From positions 1-35,494 of the IMG/VR virus record IMGVR_UViG_3300036859_000403: 35,494 bases of DNA, one strand, 5' to 3'. Below the pieces are notes generated by a model. The model was not told the origin of the DNA, searched no databases, and saw nothing but the letters and a program-made list of their open reading frames with translations. Below, piece after piece: positions 1 through 7,890 of this stretch; within the stretch, counting starts at the first letter, position 1; each line of letters begins with the position of its first letter. This stretch comes from a virus. The translations under genes were made by a program, and so were the position numbers.

Positions 1-51
1 GTCGCCTTTCCCTCCCTGCACTGCCTGAAGTCGCTAACGAAAGGTGGCGCT

Positions 52-330
52 GTGAGCAGTTTCCGTGCGCGGGACCTGATCCCCGGGAAGACCTCGAAGC
101 GAGGATATGGGCGTGTTCACCAGGTGCTGCGGGGGCGTTTGGCGCCTCTGGTGGCCGCCGGCGACGCCGTCTGCGCGCGGTGTGGCCGCCGGATCGCCCC
201 TGGTGAGCCGTGGGACCTCGGCCATGACGACCGCGACCGTTCGCGTTACACGGGCCCGGAGCATCGGCGTTGCAACCGGGCTACCGCCGGCCGCAAGACG
301 CCGCGGCGGGCGTCGTCGAGGGCGTGGTAG
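52..330 (+). CDS. Small HNH endonuclease next to terminase
   Basis: This 92-residue protein has a zinc-knuckle and HNH-like arrangement: CARCGRRI at about residues 41-48, then DLGHDDRD at about 56-63 and a closing GPEHRRCN. In the HNH family such motifs bind a divalent metal and nick DNA, and HNH proteins next to terminase genes are often needed for DNA packaging in HK97-like phages. The GTG start follows an AAAGGTGG ribosome site at about 40-47. It lies directly before the small terminase gene, which supports a packaging role. The family is clear; the packaging role is inferred from position. Confidence 0.85.
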   Translation: MSSFRARDLIPGKTSKRGYGRVHQVLRGRLAPLVAAGDAVCARCGRRIAPGEPWDLGHDDRDRSRYTGPEHRRCNRATAGRKTPRRASSRAW

Positions 331-332
331 CG

Positions 333-611
333 GTGGCGCGGGCCGTGACGGTGGTTGCTTCGGTGAAGCGCGACCTGGCGGCGCTCGCGAAGCTCGACGC
401 GGACCTCGCGGCGTCGGCGTTGGCGGCGTCGGCGCTGGTGCTCGCCCGCCAGCTCGACAATCCCAAGGTGTCGGCGACGGCGAAGAGCATGTGCGCGCGG
501 ACGCTGCTTGACACGCTCGACCGGCTGCGGGAGCTCGCCCCGGACGAGCAGGAGGATGACCAGCTTGATCAGCTCAGCGCCCGTCGCGCCGCACGTATTA
601 CGCGGGCATAG
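333..611 (+). CDS. Terminase small subunit-like protein
   Basis: A 92-residue, mostly helical, alanine/leucine-rich protein with the pattern ARQLDNPKVSATAKSMCAR near its middle and LRELAPDEQEDD near its C terminus. This pattern is typical of small proteins encoded just before the large terminase in actinobacterial phages, where the small subunit recognises DNA and regulates packaging. I chose the GTG at 333, two bases after the HNH stop; an in-frame upstream start at 270 would overlap HNH by 61 bases. The large terminase begins inside its 3' end. The call rests on position and general resemblance, as no fold can be proven by eye. Confidence 0.65.
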   Translation: MARAVTVVASVKRDLAALAKLDADLAASALAASALVLARQLDNPKVSATAKSMCARTLLDTLDRLRELAPDEQEDDQLDQLSARRAARITRA

Positions 612-2049
612 CGGCGTTCAGCCGCCTCGCATCTGCTCAGTCCCGCCGTACGTTTCCTCAACTGGCCAGGAGGCGCTTGAACTAGCGCGGCTGGCGGGCA
701 TGACACTCGATCCCTGGCAGGAGTCTGTGCTGGCCGAATCGCTCGGCGAGCGGCCGGACGGCAAGTGGGCTGCCCGCGAGGTGGGCGTCGTCTGCCCGAG
801 GCAGAACGGCAAGAACGAGATCCTGGCAGCGCGCCAACTGGCAGGGCTGTTTCTGCTCGGCGAGCGGCTGATCATTTCGAGCGCGCACCAGTTCGACACG
901 AGTCTGGAGGCGTTCCGCCGGCTGCTGTTCCTGGTCGAGAACACGCCGGATTTCAGCCGGCGCGTGAAGCGCGTGTCGCGGTCGCATGGCGAGGAGGGGA
1001 TCGAGATGCTCGGCGGGCAGCGCATCCGGTTTCGGACGCGGACGAAGGGCGGCGGCCGCGGGTTCACCAGCGACTGCCTGATCCTGGACGAGGCGATGGT
1101 GCTTGACGAGGCGGCGCACGGCGCGCTGTTTCCGACGCTGTCGGCCCGGCCGAACCCGCAGATCTGGTACACGGGCTCCGCCGTCGACCAGAACGTCCAC
1201 GACCACGGCGTGGTGCTGGCTCGTGTCCGTGAGCGGGGGATACGCGGCGATGACGAGATGCTCGCCTACTTCGAGTGGTCGACCGACCGTGCGCTCGACA
1301 AGGTCGACGAGGCGCACGCGACGAGCCCGGCGGTGTGGGCGCGAGCGAACCCTGGGCTGGGGATCCGCATTTCGGTTGAGCATGTGGCGTTGGAACAGCG
1401 GTCGATGGACCCGCGGACGTTCGCCGTGGAGCGGTTGGGCGCGGGTGATTGGCCGTCCGCGGATGGCCAGGCGGCGTCAGCGATCAGCCCGGAGGTGTGG
1501 GCGAATGGGACGGACCGCGCGTCGCAGCCGGTCGACCCGGTGTGCTTCGCGTTCGATGTCACGCCGGATCGTTCGGCGACCGCGATCAGCGTCGCGGGCC
1601 GGCGCGCGGATGGCAGGTTTCACGCCGAGGTTGTCGACCACAGGCGCGGCACGGGCTGGGCGCCGGACCGGCTCGCCGAGCTCGTGGGTAAGCACCGGCC
1701 GGTCGCTGTGGTGTGCGACGCGTCGGGGCCCGCCGCGTCGTTGCTCGGTCCGCTCGCCCGGCTGAAGGTGGACGTGACGCCCGTGAGCGCGAAGGAGCAC
1801 GCGCAGGCGTGCGGGATGCTGTTCGACGCGTGCGAGCAGGACACGCTGCGCCACCTCGGGACGGTCGAGCTGACCGCGGCGATCCGCGGGGCGGTGAAGC
1901 GGCCGCTCGGGGATGCGTGGGCGTGGTCGCGGAAGAACTCGAGCGTCGACATCTCGCCGCTGGTGGCGTGCACGCTGGCGCTGTGGGGGTCGGAGACGCA
2001 GCAGCCCCGCTCTGCGCCGGCGCGGGCGATCAATCTTGCGGAGGTCTGA
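556..2049 (+). CDS. terL: Terminase large subunit
   Basis: The DNA-packaging motor ATPase and nuclease. From the ATG, a deviant Walker A, CPRQNGKNE, lies at about residues 80-88 and a Walker B, LILDEAM, at about 175-181. The C-terminal half carries acidic nuclease-type positions (FDVTPDRSA, VVCDASGP). The N-terminal CSVPPY and LDPWQ patterns are typical of actinophage terminases. The ATG at 556 directly abuts AGGAGG at 550-555. A TTG at 565 has better spacing (9 bases after GGAGG at 551-555), so the true start may be the TTG. The gene overlaps the end of the small terminase. Length is normal for the family. Confidence 0.95.
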   Translation: MTSLISSAPVAPHVLRGHSGVQPPRICSVPPYVSSTGQEALELARLAGMTLDPWQESVLAESLGERPDGKWAAREVGVVCPRQNGKNEILAARQLAGLFLLGERLIISSAHQFDTSLEAFRRLLFLVENTPDFSRRVKRVSRSHGEEGIEMLGGQRIRFRTRTKGGGRGFTSDCLILDEAMVLDEAAHGALFPTLSARPNPQIWYTGSAVDQNVHDHGVVLARVRERGIRGDDEMLAYFEWSTDRALDKVDEAHATSPAVWARANPGLGIRISVEHVALEQRSMDPRTFAVERLGAGDWPSADGQAASAISPEVWANGTDRASQPVDPVCFAFDVTPDRSATAISVAGRRADGRFHAEVVDHRRGTGWAPDRLAELVGKHRPVAVVCDASGPAASLLGPLARLKVDVTPVSAKEHAQACGMLFDACEQDTLRHLGTVELTAAIRGAVKRPLGDAWAWSRKNSSVDISPLVACTLALWGSETQQPRSAPARAINLAEV

Positions 2050-2050
2050 T

Positions 2051-2206
2051 GTGCGTGACATCGCTGCAGCGATCATGGAGGCCGCCGGGTTCGCGGCGAT
2101 CGCGGCCGGCGTCTGGCTGCTCGCTGGGTTCGCGGGCGCGGTCATCGTGGCTGGCGCGGCGCTGATCGTGCTCGCTGTCTACGTCGATAGGGGCGCTGAC
2201 GCGTGA
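2051..2206 (+). CDS. Small two-segment membrane protein
   Basis: A 51-residue protein starting at GTG one base after the terminase stop and ending in a GTGA overlap with the portal gene. Almost the whole chain is hydrophobic: AAGFAAIAAGVWLLAGFAGA followed directly by VIVAGAALIVLAVYV, suggesting one or two membrane helices. It is part of the packaging operon by spacing. Small membrane proteins at this position are common in actinophages but their role is unknown, and I assign none. Confidence 0.7.
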   Translation: MRDIAAAIMEAAGFAAIAAGVWLLAGFAGAVIVAGAALIVLAVYVDRGADA

Positions 2207-3786
2207 CGGTTCTCGGAGCGTTGCTGCGGCGCCCTGCTGTCCGCGCGGTCAAGGACGAGGACGTGTGGGGCCGGTGGGCGCGCGGCGACGACGCCCCCGC
2301 TGGCGTGACGCCGGCTGGTGTGCGCGTCGACCGCACGTCGGCGTTGCAACTGTCGGCGGTGTGGGCGTGCGTGTCGCTGATCTCGGAGAGCATTTCGATG
2401 CTGCCCTTGGACACGTTCTTCCGCCAGAACGGGGCGCGCCACCCGTTCCGCCCGCGGCCGGCTTGGCTGCTCGAGCCAAACCCGGATCAGGCCCGCCACC
2501 AGTGGGTGCAGCAGCAGCTGCTCTCCCTGCTGCTGGATGGGACGGCGTACGTGTTCACGGTGCGCGACGACCGGGGGGACATTCTCGAGGCGTGGAACGT
2601 GCCGTCGTGGAACGTCCGCCCGAAACGCGACCTCGGCCAGGTCGTGTACGAGGTGACCGACCCGGAGCGCGGCCCGCTCACCCTGAACCGGGCGCAGATG
2701 TTTCACGTCCCTGGGATGTCGTGGCCCGGGGAGCTGCGCGGCATGGCCCCGTTGGAGGCGGCGCGTCACATGCTCGGCGCTGGCCTCGCGGCGCAGGAGT
2801 TCGCGGAGCGCTACTACGGGCAGGGGATGCACCAGTCGGGTGTCGTGGAGGTGCCCGGCGACCTCACCCAGGAGCAGGCCAAAGACCTCAAGGGCGATTT
2901 TCAGCGGATGGCGGGCGGGCTGCGCAAGGCGCACCTGCCAGCGGTTTTGACTGGTGGCGCGCAGTGGAAGCCGTCGATCTGCACGCCGGAGCAGGCGCAG
3001 TTCCTGCAGTCGCGCGCGTTCAGCGTCTCAGAGATCGCCCGGTTCTTCCGGGTGCCGCCGCACCTGATCGGCGACATGGAGAAGTCCACCAGCTGGGGGA
3101 CGGGGATCGAGCAGCAGGGCATCGGGTTCGTGACGTACACGCTGGGCCCGTGGCTCGAGCGGCTCGAGCAGGCGTACACCCGGCACATGCTGTTATTGGG
3201 CCCGGGCTCACGGGCGTTCGCGAAGTTCAACGTCAACGGGCTGCTGCGCGGCGACTTCAAGACCCGCAACGAGGGGTACGCGATCGGCCGCAACTGGGGG
3301 TGGCTGAACGCCGACGACGTCCGGGCGCTCGAGGACATGCCGCCGTTGCCGGACGGGCAGGGCCAGGAGTACCTGGTGCCGTTGAACATGCGGCCCGCCG
3401 ACCAGCCGCCGCAGCCCCCAACACCGCCGACGCCCGAACTGTCCGATCCGGCGGACTCGTGGGAGACGCGTCAGCCGGCGCCCACGATCAACGTCGATGC
3501 GCGCACGACCGTCGAGCCGCAGACGATCAACGTCGACGCTCGCACCAACGTCGACGAGCTCGCCGCGACCGTCAAGCCACCCGACGTTCACGTCGACGCG
3601 CGCACCGAGATCGCCGAGGGCGCCGTACAGGTGCAGCCGCCCGACGTGCACGTCGACGCGCGGACCGAGATCGCGCAGGGCGCGATCGTCTCCAACACGC
3701 CCGTCCTCGTCGAGGCGCCCAAGAAGCAGACGCGGCAGGTCGAGCGCGACGCGGCAGGTCGCATCATCAGAGTGGTCGACGAATGA
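2203..3786 (+). CDS. Portal protein (HK97 family) with repeat tail
   Basis: A 527-residue portal protein, the ring through which DNA enters and leaves the capsid. Typical HK97-portal features are SAVWACVSLISESIS near residue 50, the WNVPSW region, a PLEAARHM segment, and SVSEIARFFRVPPHLIGD followed by an EQQGIGFVTYTLGPW segment. The last 110 residues differ: a proline-rich linker, then four VDART copies, two of them in near-identical 20-residue units with the sequence HVDARTEIA. This repeat tail is not part of the core portal fold. The gene starts at GTG in a 4-base overlap with the upstream small membrane gene. Confidence 0.95.
   Translation: MTVLGALLRRPAVRAVKDEDVWGRWARGDDAPAGVTPAGVRVDRTSALQLSAVWACVSLISESISMLPLDTFFRQNGARHPFRPRPAWLLEPNPDQARHQWVQQQLLSLLLDGTAYVFTVRDDRGDILEAWNVPSWNVRPKRDLGQVVYEVTDPERGPLTLNRAQMFHVPGMSWPGELRGMAPLEAARHMLGAGLAAQEFAERYYGQGMHQSGVVEVPGDLTQEQAKDLKGDFQRMAGGLRKAHLPAVLTGGAQWKPSICTPEQAQFLQSRAFSVSEIARFFRVPPHLIGDMEKSTSWGTGIEQQGIGFVTYTLGPWLERLEQAYTRHMLLLGPGSRAFAKFNVNGLLRGDFKTRNEGYAIGRNWGWLNADDVRALEDMPPLPDGQGQEYLVPLNMRPADQPPQPPTPPTPELSDPADSWETRQPAPTINVDARTTVEPQTINVDARTNVDELAATVKPPDVHVDARTEIAEGAVQVQPPDVHVDARTEIAQGAIVSNTPVLVEAPKKQTRQVERDAAGRIIRVVDE
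3478..3710 (+). repeat. In-frame VDART repeats in the portal C terminus
   Basis: Four copies of a GTCGA[TC]GC[GT]CGCAC-like unit begin near 3487, 3529, 3589 and 3649. The last two are about 60 bp apart and share nearly all bases over about 45 bp, including the following ACCGAGATCGC. They encode (I/H)VDART repeats with short acidic or threonine-rich spacers. The regular 60-bp period suggests a recent in-frame duplication. Confidence 0.85.
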
Positions 3787-3959
3787 TCGGGCGGATGAAG
3801 CCCGTCGCGGTCGCGCGCGCGGTCGTGCGCCGCGCCGACGGGACCACAGAAGTGCACTATTCGCGGGAGACCATAAATTTCTGCCGCGATCCGCTGCGCT
3901 GGCTAAAGCAACGGCGCCACCTGGCGTTCATGAGAAAGGAGGACGAGCAATGGCGCTGA
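3783..3959 (+). CDS. Hypothetical 58-residue protein after portal
   Basis: A small basic protein beginning at an ATG that overlaps the portal stop (ATGA) and ending inside the next gene. It contains VRRADGTTEVHYSRETINF and a basic C-terminal half with RWLKQRRHLAF. The spacing on both sides supports real translation. I recognise no family. The strong ribosome site of the next gene lies within its coding sequence. Confidence 0.55.
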   Translation: MIGRMKPVAVARAVVRRADGTTEVHYSRETINFCRDPLRWLKQRRHLAFMRKEDEQWR

Positions 3960-4315
3960 CCACGGCAGGCCGCGAGTGGGTAATCGACAAGGTTCAGAGC
4001 CTCGCGCCGCTATCCAACGCGACGATGACGGCGATCGCCTGGGGGACCGGGACGAACGCTGAGGTGGTGGGTGACACGGCGCTCCAGACCGAGGCGTCCG
4101 AGGCGCGTGTCACGGGCACGCTGTCGCAGCCCACGACGACGACTGATCGGCTGGTCGGGACGATCACCGCCGGAGGCTCTAAGACGATCTCCGAGGTCGG
4201 GCGCTTCAACTCGACCACGCCGGCGGGCTCAACACTGCTTCAGCGCCATAAGTTCACCGGCATCCCGGTGGAGTCGGGCGATTCCGTGACCTTCACGCTG
4301 GACCTCACGGCGTAG
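3950..4315 (+). CDS. Virion structural protein, tail-fibre-like
   Basis: A 121-residue protein starting MALTTAGREWV, a start seen in many small phage structural proteins. The rest is threonine/serine-rich beta-type sequence (TDRLVGTITAGGSKTISEV, VESGDSVTFTLDLTA). The ATG follows AAAGGAGG at 3935-3942 with ideal spacing. It resembles minor virion proteins associated with fibres, but its position between portal and protease is not where tail fibres usually lie. It probably works with the glycine-rich protein encoded next. No catalytic motif is seen. Confidence 0.55.
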   Translation: MALTTAGREWVIDKVQSLAPLSNATMTAIAWGTGTNAEVVGDTALQTEASEARVTGTLSQPTTTTDRLVGTITAGGSKTISEVGRFNSTTPAGSTLLQRHKFTGIPVESGDSVTFTLDLTA

Positions 4316-4333
4316 CCCGAGAGGACTGCGCCG

Positions 4334-5548
4334 ATGGGCGTCTCCACGTTCATCGCCGACGGTACCTACACGGTGCCCACCGGGGTCACCAGCGTCACCG
4401 TCGAGTGCAGAGCGCCCGGTGGTGGCGGCGGTACCGCGACGGTCAACGGTGGTGGCGGCGCGGGCGGCGGGGCTTACTCTCGCAGCGTTCTCACCGTTGT
4501 TCCGGGCGATGCCCATCAGGTGAACGTGCCTGCGGGCGGCGCAGTCGCAACGGACGGAGGCAACGCTGTTTTTCGCAATGCCGCGAATACGGCCGACCTG
4601 GTGCGCGCGGCGGGCGGCAAGAAGGGCGTCAATGGTGCTGCGGGTGGACACGGAGCTGGCGGTCTCGGCGGGGCGACCGCCGATGGATTGGGTGACGTCA
4701 AGTTCGCAGGCGGCAACGGAGGCGGCCCGGCTGCTGGTGTGAGCGCCAACGGCGGCGGCGGCGGCGGCGGCGCGGGTGATGCCAACGCGGGTGGCACCGG
4801 GGGCGAAAGCACCGCGGGCGGAGCGGGCGGAGCCGGAGGGGTGGCCGGCGGCGGCGCGGGCGGCAACGGCTCAACTGCTGGGGTTGGCGCGGGCACGGGA
4901 ACTGCCCCCGGCGGCGGCGGCGGCGGCGCTTCGACGGTCTTCCCGGCCGCAGCGGGCGGTGCCGGCCAGGTGGTGGTTACTTTCACCCACGCTGATGTGT
5001 CCAAGACCACGGCGCTGAGCCTCGCCGGTTCGGTCAAGAAGGGCGTCTCTCTCGGCGCCAAGACGGCCTCCCTGGTCCTGACCGCCACGCGTCAGGCGCT
5101 GAACATCGGCATCAAGCGCACGACGGCCCTGGCTCTGACCGGCTCCCTGGCGAACAAGGCGATCGCTCTCATCGCCAAGACCGCGACCCTGTCCCTCGCC
5201 GCCTCGATGACCCGCCAGGTCACAGCGTTTCGCTCGTTCACCACCGCCCTGACGCTCACGGGAATTCTCGCCGGGAAGGCCCTGGAGGCCGCACGCTCGT
5301 TCACCACTGCCTTGGCGCCGTCGGCCTCGGGCCGGGTTGATATGGCGTTCACCGTGCTCAACCGGATCGTCGGCGGAGGCGGCCCCAGCGAGACGATCAT
5401 CCAAACGCGGTACGTCGGCGGCTCCTACTACCCCTACCCGCTCAACAAGCTGGCGCGCCGCAAGCGCCCGCCGGACCCGCCCCCACCACCACCGATCACG
5501 AAGCCGGGGCCACCCGACGACGACGACGACGACCTGCTGTTGACGTAG
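4334..5548 (+). CDS. Glycine-rich repeat protein, probable fibre or decoration
   Basis: A 404-residue protein in three parts. Residues 1-40 form a beta-type start (FIADGTYTVPTGVTSVTVE) seen at the head of glycine-rich domains in phage tail proteins. Residues about 30-215 are very glycine-rich, with runs of GGGGG. Residues about 220-345 hold repeats of the kind KTTALSLAGS and FTTALTLTG, roughly every 17-20 residues. The C terminus has YYPYPLNKLARR, a run of prolines and six aspartates before LLLT. It probably forms an extended fibre or capsid decoration; function is inferred. It is not a mycobacterial PGRS protein, as its neighbours are all phage genes. Confidence 0.6.
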   Translation: MGVSTFIADGTYTVPTGVTSVTVECRAPGGGGGTATVNGGGGAGGGAYSRSVLTVVPGDAHQVNVPAGGAVATDGGNAVFRNAANTADLVRAAGGKKGVNGAAGGHGAGGLGGATADGLGDVKFAGGNGGGPAAGVSANGGGGGGGAGDANAGGTGGESTAGGAGGAGGVAGGGAGGNGSTAGVGAGTGTAPGGGGGGASTVFPAAAGGAGQVVVTFTHADVSKTTALSLAGSVKKGVSLGAKTASLVLTATRQALNIGIKRTTALALTGSLANKAIALIAKTATLSLAASMTRQVTAFRSFTTALTLTGILAGKALEAARSFTTALAPSASGRVDMAFTVLNRIVGGGGPSETIIQTRYVGGSYYPYPLNKLARRKRPPDPPPPPPITKPGPPDDDDDDLLLT

Positions 5549-5557
5549 GAGACCCGA

Positions 5558-6277
5558 ATGCCCGACCTGCCGAAAGACAACCTGTTCCGCTCCGCACCCG
5601 CGTTCGAGCTGCGCGCCGCCGAAGCCGACGATGGCGGCGGGATGCCGACCATGGTCATCAACTTCGCGCGGTTCAACGAATGGGTGGAGATCGACTCGTT
5701 CTGGGAGGGCAACTTCCTCGAGCAGTTCGCGCCCGGCTCGTTCAAGAAGACGTTTCGCGAGCAGCGCGACAGCATCCGGCCGATCTTCCAGCACGGCCGC
5801 GACCCGGTCGCAGGCGACAAGCCACTCGGGCCGATCAACGACCTGCGTGAGCAACCCGACGGGGCGTGGGCTGACGTGCGGCTGCTCGACGCCGATTACG
5901 TCCGCCAGATCGTCCCGGGCCTCGAGGCTGGCGTGTACGGCGCGTCGTTCGCGTTCCAGGTCGTCCGCGAGGACGTCAACCTGGAGCCCAAGAAGTCCGA
6001 CGACAACCCGGGCGGGCTGCCGGAGCGCACCGTGAAAGAGGTGCGGCTGCGCGAGTTCGGGCCGGTCACGTTTCCCGCGTACCCGTCGACGACTGCGGGC
6101 GTGCGGTCGCTGACCGACGAGTTTCTCGCCGGGCAAGACCCGGCCAAGCGGCGCGCGCTCGCCGAGTGGCGCGCCAACCAGACTTCCGACGAGCCAGAGG
6201 AGACGCCGGCCACCACGGCCACTTCGCCTCTCACGCTCGCGAAGCTCCGCCTGGAGATGTACGCCAGGCGGAGATGA
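5558..6277 (+). CDS. Prohead protease (HK97-type, peptidase U35)
   Basis: A 239-residue maturation protease that cleaves capsid precursors inside the prohead. The family's catalytic pair is visible: His79 in FQHGRDP and Ser130 in YGASFAF, with a downstream RLREFGPVTFPAYPST strand typical of the family. It precedes the major capsid gene, the normal order. Length matches the family (about 200-250 residues). An acidic, threonine-rich tail follows the protease fold. Confidence 0.93.
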   Translation: MPDLPKDNLFRSAPAFELRAAEADDGGGMPTMVINFARFNEWVEIDSFWEGNFLEQFAPGSFKKTFREQRDSIRPIFQHGRDPVAGDKPLGPINDLREQPDGAWADVRLLDADYVRQIVPGLEAGVYGASFAFQVVREDVNLEPKKSDDNPGGLPERTVKEVRLREFGPVTFPAYPSTTAGVRSLTDEFLAGQDPAKRRALAEWRANQTSDEPEETPATTATSPLTLAKLRLEMYARRR

Positions 6278-6337
6278 CGGGACGCCGGGCGCGGCCCACC
6301 TCCCGACCAACCAAAACAGAACCCCAGGAGGCACACC

Positions 6338-7591
6338 ATGCATGAGCTCCTCAAGAAGCTCATGGACCAGCGCGCCCGCGCGTTCGAGGCCATGAAGGCC
6401 ATGATCGACCGGGCCGGCGACGACGACACCCAGTGGTCCGCCGAGGACCAGCAGGAGTTCGAGCGGATCGGCACCGACCTCGACGGCCTCGACGAGCGGA
6501 TCGGCCAGCTCAGCGACCGGATCGAACGGGAGAACAAGGCGACCGGGGAGCGCGCCCGCGTGGAGCGGATCATCCGCCCCGAGGAGCCCGTCCGTGGCGA
6601 CACGGAGACGCTGGATGACCGGGTGCTCGCATGGGCGCGCGGCCAGGGATCGAAGGCGATCGAGGTTCCGCTCACCGGGCTGCGTGTCTCGCGTGACAGC
6701 GGCGGGGCGTGGGAGGTGCGCGACCTGACCGTCGGCAGCGCCGCGGCGGGTGGCGACACCGTCCCCGAGTCGTTCCGGCGCTCGCTGTATGAGCACCTGA
6801 TCGAGAACAGCGCGATCCGTCAGACGCGGGCGGAGATCATCACGACCGCGTCCGGCGAGGACCTGATCCTGCCCAAGACGACCGCTCACCCGGCCGCCGG
6901 CACGATCGTCTCCGAAGGAGCCGCGATCGGCGAGAGTGACCCGACGTTCGGGCAGGGCACCCTGCAGGCGTTCAAGTACGCCGAGCTCATCCAGGTCTCG
7001 ACGGAGCTGATCACCGACACCGGCGTCGACCTCCTGGGCTACCTGGCCCGGGCGTTCGGCCGGGCGCTCGGCAACGGGTCGGGGGCGGACTTCGTCACCG
7101 GCAGCGGGTCGAGCAAGCCCCGCGGCGTCATCACCGCCGGGTCGCTGATGGTCACCGGCGGCACCGGCGTGTCCGGCGAAGCGACCGGCGACAACCTCAT
7201 CGACCTGTTCTTCACGGTCAAGGAGCCCTACGCCGTCAACGGCGAGTGGCTGCTCAGGCGGGCGACGCTCGGGAAGGTCCGCAAGCTCAAGGACGCCAAC
7301 AACCAGTACCTGTGGCAGCCCGGGCTGGCCGGGGACGTCCAGAGCACCATCCTGGGCGCGCCGTACGTCCTCGACCCCAACGTGCCCGCGGCGGGCACGG
7401 CGGCGACGTCGATCGCGTTCGGCGACTTCTCGGCGTACAAGATCCGCGACGTCGGGTCGCTGCGGTTCGAGCGCTCCGACGACTTCGCGTTCAACGCGGA
7501 CCTCGTCACGTTCCGGGCGATCCTGCGGACCGACGGCGATCTGCTCGACGAGACGGGCGCGATCGGGACGTACAAGGGCGGCTCGAGCTAG
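6338..7591 (+). CDS. Major capsid protein (HK97 fold)
   Basis: A 417-residue HK97-type capsid protein. Residues 1-75 are a charged coiled-coil (DRAGDDDTQW, IGQLSDRIERENK) that acts as the scaffold-like delta domain and is normally removed by the protease. The mature fold is shown by SLYEHLIENSAIRQTRAEI, FKYAELIQVSTELITD, the GNGSGADFVTGSGSSKPRG loop and a C-terminal FGDFSAYKIRDVGSLRFERS segment. The ATG follows CCAGGAGG with good spacing. A strong hairpin lies just downstream. Confidence 0.96.
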   Translation: MHELLKKLMDQRARAFEAMKAMIDRAGDDDTQWSAEDQQEFERIGTDLDGLDERIGQLSDRIERENKATGERARVERIIRPEEPVRGDTETLDDRVLAWARGQGSKAIEVPLTGLRVSRDSGGAWEVRDLTVGSAAAGGDTVPESFRRSLYEHLIENSAIRQTRAEIITTASGEDLILPKTTAHPAAGTIVSEGAAIGESDPTFGQGTLQAFKYAELIQVSTELITDTGVDLLGYLARAFGRALGNGSGADFVTGSGSSKPRGVITAGSLMVTGGTGVSGEATGDNLIDLFFTVKEPYAVNGEWLLRRATLGKVRKLKDANNQYLWQPGLAGDVQSTILGAPYVLDPNVPAAGTAATSIAFGDFSAYKIRDVGSLRFERSDDFAFNADLVTFRAILRTDGDLLDETGAIGTYKGGSS

Positions 7592-7610
7592 CAGTCTCGG
7601 TCGCAAAGGG

Positions 7611-7644
7611 GGCCCGGCGAGGTCGCGAGGGGCTTCGCCGGGCC
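7611..7644 (+). terminator. Strong hairpin after the capsid gene
   Basis: GGCCCGGCGA at 7611-7620 pairs perfectly with TCGCCGGGCC at 7635-7644 across a 14-base loop. It lies 20 bases after the capsid stop and 33 bases before the next start. No T-run follows, so it may be a partial terminator, an attenuator, or a 3' stabiliser that raises capsid mRNA over downstream messages. Confidence 0.6.
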
Positions 7645-7677
7645 TCTGCCCTCATCCCCCTCACGAGAGGACTGCCT

Positions 7678-7890
7678 GTGCCCGTACATCGCATTCGACA
7701 CACCAGCAGTGATCCTGTCCCCGACCTGGCGGCTGCGGTGCAGGCGGTCGAGAGCGCCGGTGAGAGCATCGTGCAGGTCGTGCCGTGGGCGAACGGCTGG
7801 CTGCTCGTCACGTCCGCCAGCGAGCTCGCCGCTGCCCGCAAACCTGCGTCACAGGCCAACCTTGAGCGGCGGGCCCGTAAGGCGAGCTGA
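7678..7890 (+). CDS. Hypothetical 70-residue protein coupled to glycosyltransferase
   Basis: This protein starts at GTG after GAGAGGA at 7664-7670 and ends in a one-base TGATG overlap with the glycosyltransferase/methyltransferase gene, so the two are translationally coupled. It has a compact alpha/beta pattern (VPDLAAAVQAVESAG, then IVQVVPWANGWLLVTS) and a basic tail. I do not recognise the family. Its coupling suggests it may assist the downstream enzyme or be a small head protein. Confidence 0.65.
   Translation: MPVHRIRHTSSDPVPDLAAAVQAVESAGESIVQVVPWANGWLLVTSASELAAARKPASQANLERRARKAS

Noticed and set aside
4334-5548. PE_PGRS-type mycobacterial protein
   Set aside because: Glycine-richness is similar, but there is no PE domain and the neighbours are phage head genes; a phage glycine-rich structural domain fits better.
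4871-7606. 911-codon open frame on the reverse strand across the head genes
   Set aside because: It is antisense to the glycine-rich protein, protease and capsid genes, all of which have clear family features. High GC third-position bias creates such long shadow frames.
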